A DNA stretch of 64,000 bases from Archaeoglobus sp. UBA230 (lineage in GTDB: Archaea; Halobacteriota; Archaeoglobi; Archaeoglobales; Archaeoglobaceae): positions 1 to 64,000 of the forward strand of contig DAVR01000004.1 of assembly GCA_002507545.1 (NCBI GenBank), given 5' to 3'. Below the pieces are notes generated by a model. That model was not told the origin of the DNA. It worked only from the letters and a program-made list of their open reading frames with translations, and made no database searches. Each line of letters begins with the position of its first letter. Within the stretch, counting starts at the first letter, position 1. Shown piece after piece: positions 59,767 through 64,000 of this stretch. The position numbers were made by a program, and so were the translations under genes.

Positions 59767-60045
59767 ATGAAAAACATAATGGCGAGGGATGAAGTTTACG
59801 AAAATCTTCGAAAAGGTATGCAGGGAAACTTGCAGACGATGAGTTGGAAAAATTGTTATAGGAGAGAAAGAAGTTCAGGGTGAGGAACTTTGATATTTGA
59901 CACTTCAGTGGTGCTCCGGATTTTGAAATCTCGGCCACGATCTGGGCAAGATTGAAGGAAAAGGATGTGAGTTGAGCGATGCAAACATAATGATTTCGGC
60001 AGTCTGGTTTTTTACCTTCAACATTTAAAAACCTACGGCTTAGTC
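59767..60045 (+). pseudogene. Decayed vapBC toxin-antitoxin pair
   Basis: An ATG at 59767 opens an antitoxin-like frame (MKNIMARDEVYENLRK). Shifting one frame gives AGKLADDELEKLL then stop, the usual antitoxin end. Just downstream LIFDTSVVL in one frame and ATIWARLKEKDVELSDANIM in another are PIN-domain start and end segments, followed by FNI-like remnants. The middle of the toxin is missing and frames are broken, so neither gene is functional. This fills the 365-bp gap before the GTG at 60051. Confidence 0.6.
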
Positions 60046-60050
60046 TCACA

Positions 60051-60914
60051 GTGGATCCCTACACTGCAGCAATAAAAACCCTGAATCTGTTGTCAAAAGT
60101 CGTTCCAATAATGTTTGCAAGCCTGATCCTATCCAATGCTCTCTTTTCTTTGCCCCAGTTTGGCAGAGTTTCTGATTTTATGAACAAGGTTGTAGGCTTA
60201 TCCAACCTGAAAAGCGGATTTGCAGTTGCATCCTTTCTAATTCATCCGGTAGTTGGAGTTGCCACGCTTTCTGCAATGTACAAGTCTGGAAAGTTGACCT
60301 TTGAGGAGACTGCATACTCAACTGCCCTCTCTTTGCTCCCGAGGGGTTTTAGGGTTGCCGTTCTATTTTTAGCCCCTGTAGCGGTTTCCATACTCGGAGT
60401 TGTTGGTCTTTACTTTGTTTTGCTCGATCTGCTTTCGAGAGTTGTAATATTCATCATCTTGATTCTCCTTGCGAGAGTTACGCTGGGGGATGGAGGAGAT
60501 GATGATGTCACTAAGTCCGATTACAGCTTCAACCTCAAAGAAGTCCTCAAGGTGTTTCTCAGAACGGTTGCAGTCCTCTCCGTGTCCACCTTTTTCACTT
60601 TCCTCATCTTCCAATTTGGCTCTTCTGAAAATGCTGGACTTCTGATCCTGTTCTCGGGAGCGATGAGCACAACTGCAGGTTTAAGTGTTGCCGGTACGAT
60701 GATACATTCCGGGATGATGGACTGGAGAATCGCAGTTTTTCTCGTGTACATCTCCCGGATCATCCATGTTTTTGTCGAGTCTTTCAGATTCTCACTGCCA
60801 ATATTCACATCCTTTTTTGGAGTTAGAACCGGGCTGAAACTCTTGGCAGTTCACATCGTATCAAACTCTCTCTCGATAGCTCTCGCAGCTCTTCTTTTCT
60901 CAGTTCTCCTGTAA
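60051..60914 (+). CDS. Polytopic membrane protein with nucleoside-recognition (GATE) domain
   Basis: 287 aa starting with GTG 60051. About eight hydrophobic helices; two related halves with VPIMFASLILSNALFSLPQF and SGFAVASFLIHPVVGVATLS, and SGAMSTTAGLSVAGTMIHSG, fit the GATE/nucleoside-recognition membrane family. Role unknown; it is convergent with and overlaps the last gene of the peptide/nickel-type transporter by 92 bp. Confidence 0.72.
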   Translation: MDPYTAAIKTLNLLSKVVPIMFASLILSNALFSLPQFGRVSDFMNKVVGLSNLKSGFAVASFLIHPVVGVATLSAMYKSGKLTFEETAYSTALSLLPRGFRVAVLFLAPVAVSILGVVGLYFVLLDLLSRVVIFIILILLARVTLGDGGDDDVTKSDYSFNLKEVLKVFLRTVAVLSVSTFFTFLIFQFGSSENAGLLILFSGAMSTTAGLSVAGTMIHSGMMDWRIAVFLVYISRIIHVFVESFRFSLPIFTSFFGVRTGLKLLAVHIVSNSLSIALAALLFSVLL

Positions 60915-61575
60915 CTCTCCCACCGCTCATAACGTACATTCTATCAGCTATGGCCCTTGCAAGTTCAAGATCGTGCGTGATGAAGAGGTAAGAGACTCCT
61001 GTCCTCTTCTGAATGTCCATCAACATCCTTACTATAGCTGCCTGCACCGACACGTCAAGCATTGATGTTGGTTCATCGCACACCACAAATTCCGGCTCCA
61101 AAATCAGTGCTCTTGCAATAACCGCTCTCTGCAACTCCCCACCGCTCAGCTCAGAGGGTTTGCGATGGAGGTGCTCTTCCTTCAGCCCCGCCTTTTCTGC
61201 AATAGCCGCAACAGCATCGAACTCCTCATTCATCGTCTCGGCAAGACCGTGAACTCTCAGGGGCTCAGCTATGCTATCGTAAATTCTCCACCTTGGATTG
61301 AGAGCCTCATCGGGGTTCTGAGGTATGAGCTGCACACTTTTTCTGAATTCTCTTGTTGGAGCCGTTATCTCGGTATCTTTGAAGAACACCCTTCCCGCAT
61401 CGGGTTTTACAAGCATCAGAAGCACTCTTCCGAGGGTAGTCTTGCCACATCCGCTTTCACCAAAAAGTACGACGGTTTCCCCTTCATCCACGGCTATGGA
61501 GCATCCTTTAAGAACTTCTATCCTTCTCCTCCCAACCTTGAAAGATTTTGAAACATTAACACATCTCATCAGCAT
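60823..61575 (-). CDS. Dipeptide/nickel-type ABC transporter ATPase, DppF/NikE-like
   Basis: 250 aa. Walker A LFGESGCGKTT, signature LSGGELQRAVIARAL, Walker B FVVCDEPTSMLDVS, H-loop THD. It lacks the C-terminal oligopeptide-transporter extension with cysteines found in the partner gene. Overlaps that gene by 20 bp. Last gene of the leftward transporter operon. Confidence 0.9.
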   Translation of the reverse strand: MLMRCVNVSKSFKVGRRRIEVLKGCSIAVDEGETVVLFGESGCGKTTLGRVLLMLVKPDAGRVFFKDTEITAPTREFRKSVQLIPQNPDEALNPRWRIYDSIAEPLRVHGLAETMNEEFDAVAAIAEKAGLKEEHLHRKPSELSGGELQRAVIARALILEPEFVVCDEPTSMLDVSVQAAIVRMLMDIQKRTGVSYLFITHDLELARAIADRMYVMSGGRVTGELRKEELRELSRESLIRCELPRVSARF

Positions 61576-62473
61576 ACAGCCAACACCTCACCAAACTACC
61601 GTCAACCTCCAGCAAAGGTGGTTCCTCTGCACATCTCGCAGTTGAGAGGTCACACCTCTCTCTGAACCTACAGCCTTCTGGCAGATTCACCAGACTTGGT
61701 TGAAACCCTTTAATTGGATTCATCCCCCTCTCAGGGAGAGATTCAAGCAATCCCTTGGAGTAGGGGTGGAGGGGACAATCAAAGAACTCTCTCGCTGGAG
61801 AAATCTCGACTATCTTCCCGCAATACATAACCGCTATCCTGTCGGCAACTTTTTCAGCAAAGGGCAAATCGTGCGTTATAACCATCAGCGTTCTTCGTCC
61901 GAGCTTCTGAAAAGCTTCTACCACCTGCTCCCTTTTCACAGCATCAAGCCCCTTCGTTGGCTCGTCTGCAATTATCATCTCCGGCTCCCTCGACAGACCC
62001 ATGACGAGGAGCGCCCTCTGCCTCATCCCCCCGCTGAGCTTGTGTGGGTAGTCCTTAAACCTGTGGCCTATGCCGAAGAACTCCAAAAGCTCTGAAACTT
62101 TCCTCATTATCCTTCCTCTTTCCAGTCCCTGCTCCACGAGCGGCTCTGCGCACTGATATCCAACCTTCATCAGGGGATTTAGAGATGCCTGATTCTGGGG
62201 AATGTAGGCGATTTTGCAATTTCTGACCTTTCTCATCTCTTTTTCACTCAGCTTCAGCAAGTCAACACCGTCAAAAATTACTCTCCCAGTCACGGTAGCG
62301 TTGTTGGGCAGCAATCTGACGAGAGCCATCGCGAGAACAGTCTTCCCGCTCCCACTCTCTCCAACAAACACGAACCTTTCACCGCTCACAACATCAAAGT
62401 TCACACCATCAACAGCCCTCACGACACCAACTCTGCTTTTGAAGCGAACGACAAGGTTTTCAACTTTCAGCAT
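61556..62473 (-). CDS. Dipeptide/nickel-type ABC transporter ATPase, DppD/NikD-like
   Basis: 305 aa. Walker A FVGESGSGKTVLA, signature LSGGMRQRALLVMGL, Walker B MIIADEPTKGLDA. The C-terminal oligo_HPY-type extension carries GCRFRERCDLSTARC, a cysteine motif that in homologues binds an Fe-S cluster. Overlaps the permease gene by 14 bp. Confidence 0.9.
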   Translation of the reverse strand: MLKVENLVVRFKSRVGVVRAVDGVNFDVVSGERFVFVGESGSGKTVLAMALVRLLPNNATVTGRVIFDGVDLLKLSEKEMRKVRNCKIAYIPQNQASLNPLMKVGYQCAEPLVEQGLERGRIMRKVSELLEFFGIGHRFKDYPHKLSGGMRQRALLVMGLSREPEMIIADEPTKGLDAVKREQVVEAFQKLGRRTLMVITHDLPFAEKVADRIAVMYCGKIVEISPAREFFDCPLHPYSKGLLESLPERGMNPIKGFQPSLVNLPEGCRFRERCDLSTARCAEEPPLLEVDGSLVRCWLYADEMC

Positions 62474-63332
62474 TCAAACCCTCCCCAAGAATGTTGAAAC
62501 CCAGAACAGAAAGGGCGATAAAAAGTCCCGGAAAGAAGGAGATCCAGGGAGCGGTGGTTATGTAGTTCTTTCCCGAGTTGAGTATCTGCCCCCATTCCGG
62601 AATTGGCGGTTGAATGCCCAGGCCGAGGAAACCAAGGCTTGCAATTGTCATTATCACGTTCCCGATGTTCAGAGTTGCGAGAACTATCAACGGGCCCGCT
62701 GCATTTGGGATTATGTGTCTGAAAAGTATGTACCACTCTCCAGCACCAATCGCTTTGGCACATAAAACGAACTCCCTCTCCTTCAGGGACAGAACCATTC
62801 CTCTCATCAGCCTTGCATACCCGACCCAGTTGGTGAAGACCACCGCAAATATAACGATGAAGGTGGATACACCATACACAGCGCAGAATACTCCAACCAT
62901 GGCTATGTTCAATACTATCTCCGGTATTGACATGAACACATCCACGATTCTGCCGATGACATCATCCACAACCCCTCCAAAGTACCCACTAACAGCGCCA
63001 ACAAAACATCCCACTACCATTGAGAGCAGGGAGATCGTTATCGCAACTATCAGCGAAACCCTTCCCCCATGCAGAACCCTCGACAGCATATCCCTCCCAA
63101 GCTGGTCGGTTCCAAAGGGATGCTTGAACGATGGTGGAGATAACCTCTCATCCATGTTCACACTGCATGGATCTCCAGCTATCGGGGCGAGACAGCTAAG
63201 GATGAGTATGCACAAGATTATGCCTCCACCAGTAAATACCATTTTGTGGTTCGCACTAAAGCGACTAAACCCACTAAAACCACCAAACCCACTCACTCTC
63301 CGTCCTTGCCCTTGCCGCAGTTCACTCACCAT
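62460..63332 (-). CDS. Dipeptide/nickel-type ABC transporter permease, DppC/NikC-like
   Basis: 290 aa with about six membrane segments. Family features: HPFGTDQLGRDMLSRVLHGG and the EAA loop AIGAGEWYILFRHIIPNAAG. The N-terminal tail is unusual, GFGGFSGFSRFSANHK, encoded by a short tandem repeat (63255-63295). Overlaps the other permease gene by 11 bp. Confidence 0.9.
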   Translation of the reverse strand: MVSELRQGQGRRVSGFGGFSGFSRFSANHKMVFTGGGIILCILILSCLAPIAGDPCSVNMDERLSPPSFKHPFGTDQLGRDMLSRVLHGGRVSLIVAITISLLSMVVGCFVGAVSGYFGGVVDDVIGRIVDVFMSIPEIVLNIAMVGVFCAVYGVSTFIVIFAVVFTNWVGYARLMRGMVLSLKEREFVLCAKAIGAGEWYILFRHIIPNAAGPLIVLATLNIGNVIMTIASLGFLGLGIQPPIPEWGQILNSGKNYITTAPWISFFPGLFIALSVLGFNILGEGLNAES

Positions 63333-64000
63333 ACTTCACTCTCGGATCTATTACCGTGTAAAGCAGATCCACTACGAGGTTCACAGATATCATCACAACT
63401 CCTGACAGGAAGACGAGAGCCTGAACGACGGGGAAATCCCTCTCAAACACAGATTTTACGAGCAAAGTTCCCAACCCCTCCCACGAGAACACAACTTCAA
63501 CCATGATCGAACCCACTATGAGATGGCTGACGGACATTGAAAGATAAGTTACTATTGGGATCAGAGCATTTCTCAAAGCGTGCCTCAAAACAACTGCACT
63601 TTCAGCCAGACCCTTGGACCTTGCGGTTACGATATACTCCTTAGAAAGCTCTTCAATGACTGATGCTCTGATAAACCTTGTTTTTATTGCCATGAAGGAA
63701 AAGCTCCATGTTAAAACAGGCAGAACGAGGTGTTTGATGCCGCAACAACCAAATGCTGGTAGCAGGTGGAAATTTACTGAAAATATCCATATTAAAACCA
63801 GTCCAAGCCAGAAACTCGGTATGCTTATGCCGAGCATTGAGAACATCCTTGTCAGATGGTCAATCCACCTGTCTCTGTAAATAGAGGAGAGTATTCCAAG
63901 AACGAAAGCGAAAAAAATGGAAATTAAGAAGGTTGCGAGAAACAGCTCTGCCGACGCCTGTGCCCTTTCGAGTATGAGGGGCATAACTGCTTTAGGCTCG
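63322..64000 (-). CDS. Dipeptide/nickel-type ABC transporter permease, DppB/NikB-like (5' end outside window)
   Basis: The frame is open to the right edge, so the start lies outside. Conserved VMPLILERAQASAELFLATF, SIPSFWLGLVLIWIFSVN and the EAA loop ARSKGLAESAVVLRHALRNA mark a NikB/DppB permease. The substrate-binding protein gene is not visible and is probably upstream. Nickel, peptide or sugar cannot be separated by sequence alone. Confidence 0.9.
   Translation of the reverse strand, partial: EPKAVMPLILERAQASAELFLATFLISIFFAFVLGILSSIYRDRWIDHLTRMFSMLGISIPSFWLGLVLIWIFSVNFHLLPAFGCCGIKHLVLPVLTWSFSFMAIKTRFIRASVIEELSKEYIVTARSKGLAESAVVLRHALRNALIPIVTYLSMSVSHLIVGSIMVEVVFSWEGLGTLLVKSVFERDFPVVQALVFLSGVVMISVNLVVDLLYTVIDPRVKYGE

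Overview
The window is a chromosomal segment of a hyperthermophilic euryarchaeon, most likely an Archaeoglobus species (order Archaeoglobales). Supporting markers are a proteasome beta subunit very like the A. fulgidus protein as I remember it, the archaeal FttA/aCPSF1 ribonuclease, Hel308, an HMf-type histone, IorA, the methanofuran enzyme MfnF, the archaeal lipid enzyme CarS, a cupin-type phosphoglucose isomerase, and many leaderless promoters with a TATA box about 25 nt before the start codon.

Host left flank (1-9705): the end of an acyl-CoA dehydrogenase, an enoyl-CoA hydratase and a complete Liv-type ABC transporter form one tight operon for uptake and beta-oxidation of branched-chain or aromatic acids. 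They are followed by a PhoD-like phosphatase, a two-gene operon of histidine-rich membrane proteins and a small cysteine-bearing HTH regulator.

Integrated element (9971-25593; 15,560 bp as a circle): this is the most interesting part. Two identical 63-bp direct repeats bound it, the right one lying inside an intact tRNA-Thr(CGU) gene. The integrase is split by integration (SSV type): the N-terminal half sits at the right end and the C-terminal half at the left, and they join in frame to 465 aa. The leftward late region encodes a candidate double-jelly-roll major capsid protein, an A32/HerA-like packaging ATPase, a 734-aa membrane-anchored structural protein with four SHOCT-like repeats, and a series of tiny membrane proteins. 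This is the gene set of a tailless icosahedral, internal-membrane archaeal virus of the PRD1/STIV lineage. The rightward early region holds ribbon-helix-helix regulators, a PD-(D/E)XK-like nuclease, zinc-ribbon proteins and a palindrome-rich segment that may be an origin or operator array. Toxin-antitoxin modules (VapBC, DUF4258/DUF2283, RelBE) sit at the centre and within the early region. One promoter-plus-operator motif recurs before three element transcription units, and a fourth copy lies in a decayed relic of a sister element just outside the left repeat.

Host right flank (25622-64000): nadM, iorA, the AcnX/phosphomevalonate dehydratase genes (large subunit broken by a UAG and a frameshift), the L1-L10-L12 operon with an apparent L1-binding leader, histone, pgi, hel308, an intron-bearing tRNA-Lys(CUU), a LEA14-like lipoprotein, a purE-purC-carA-carB-larB operon, an AAA ATPase, an MBL-fold hydrolase and mfnF, an aldolase, psmB-fttA, a CPA2-type antiporter with a separate RCK_C partner, cobA-hemC-hemL, trpB2, an SDR, an HTH/periplasmic-binding-like regulator, pyrE-carS, a decayed vapBC pair, a GATE-domain membrane protein, and a Dpp/Nik-type ABC transporter that runs off the right edge.
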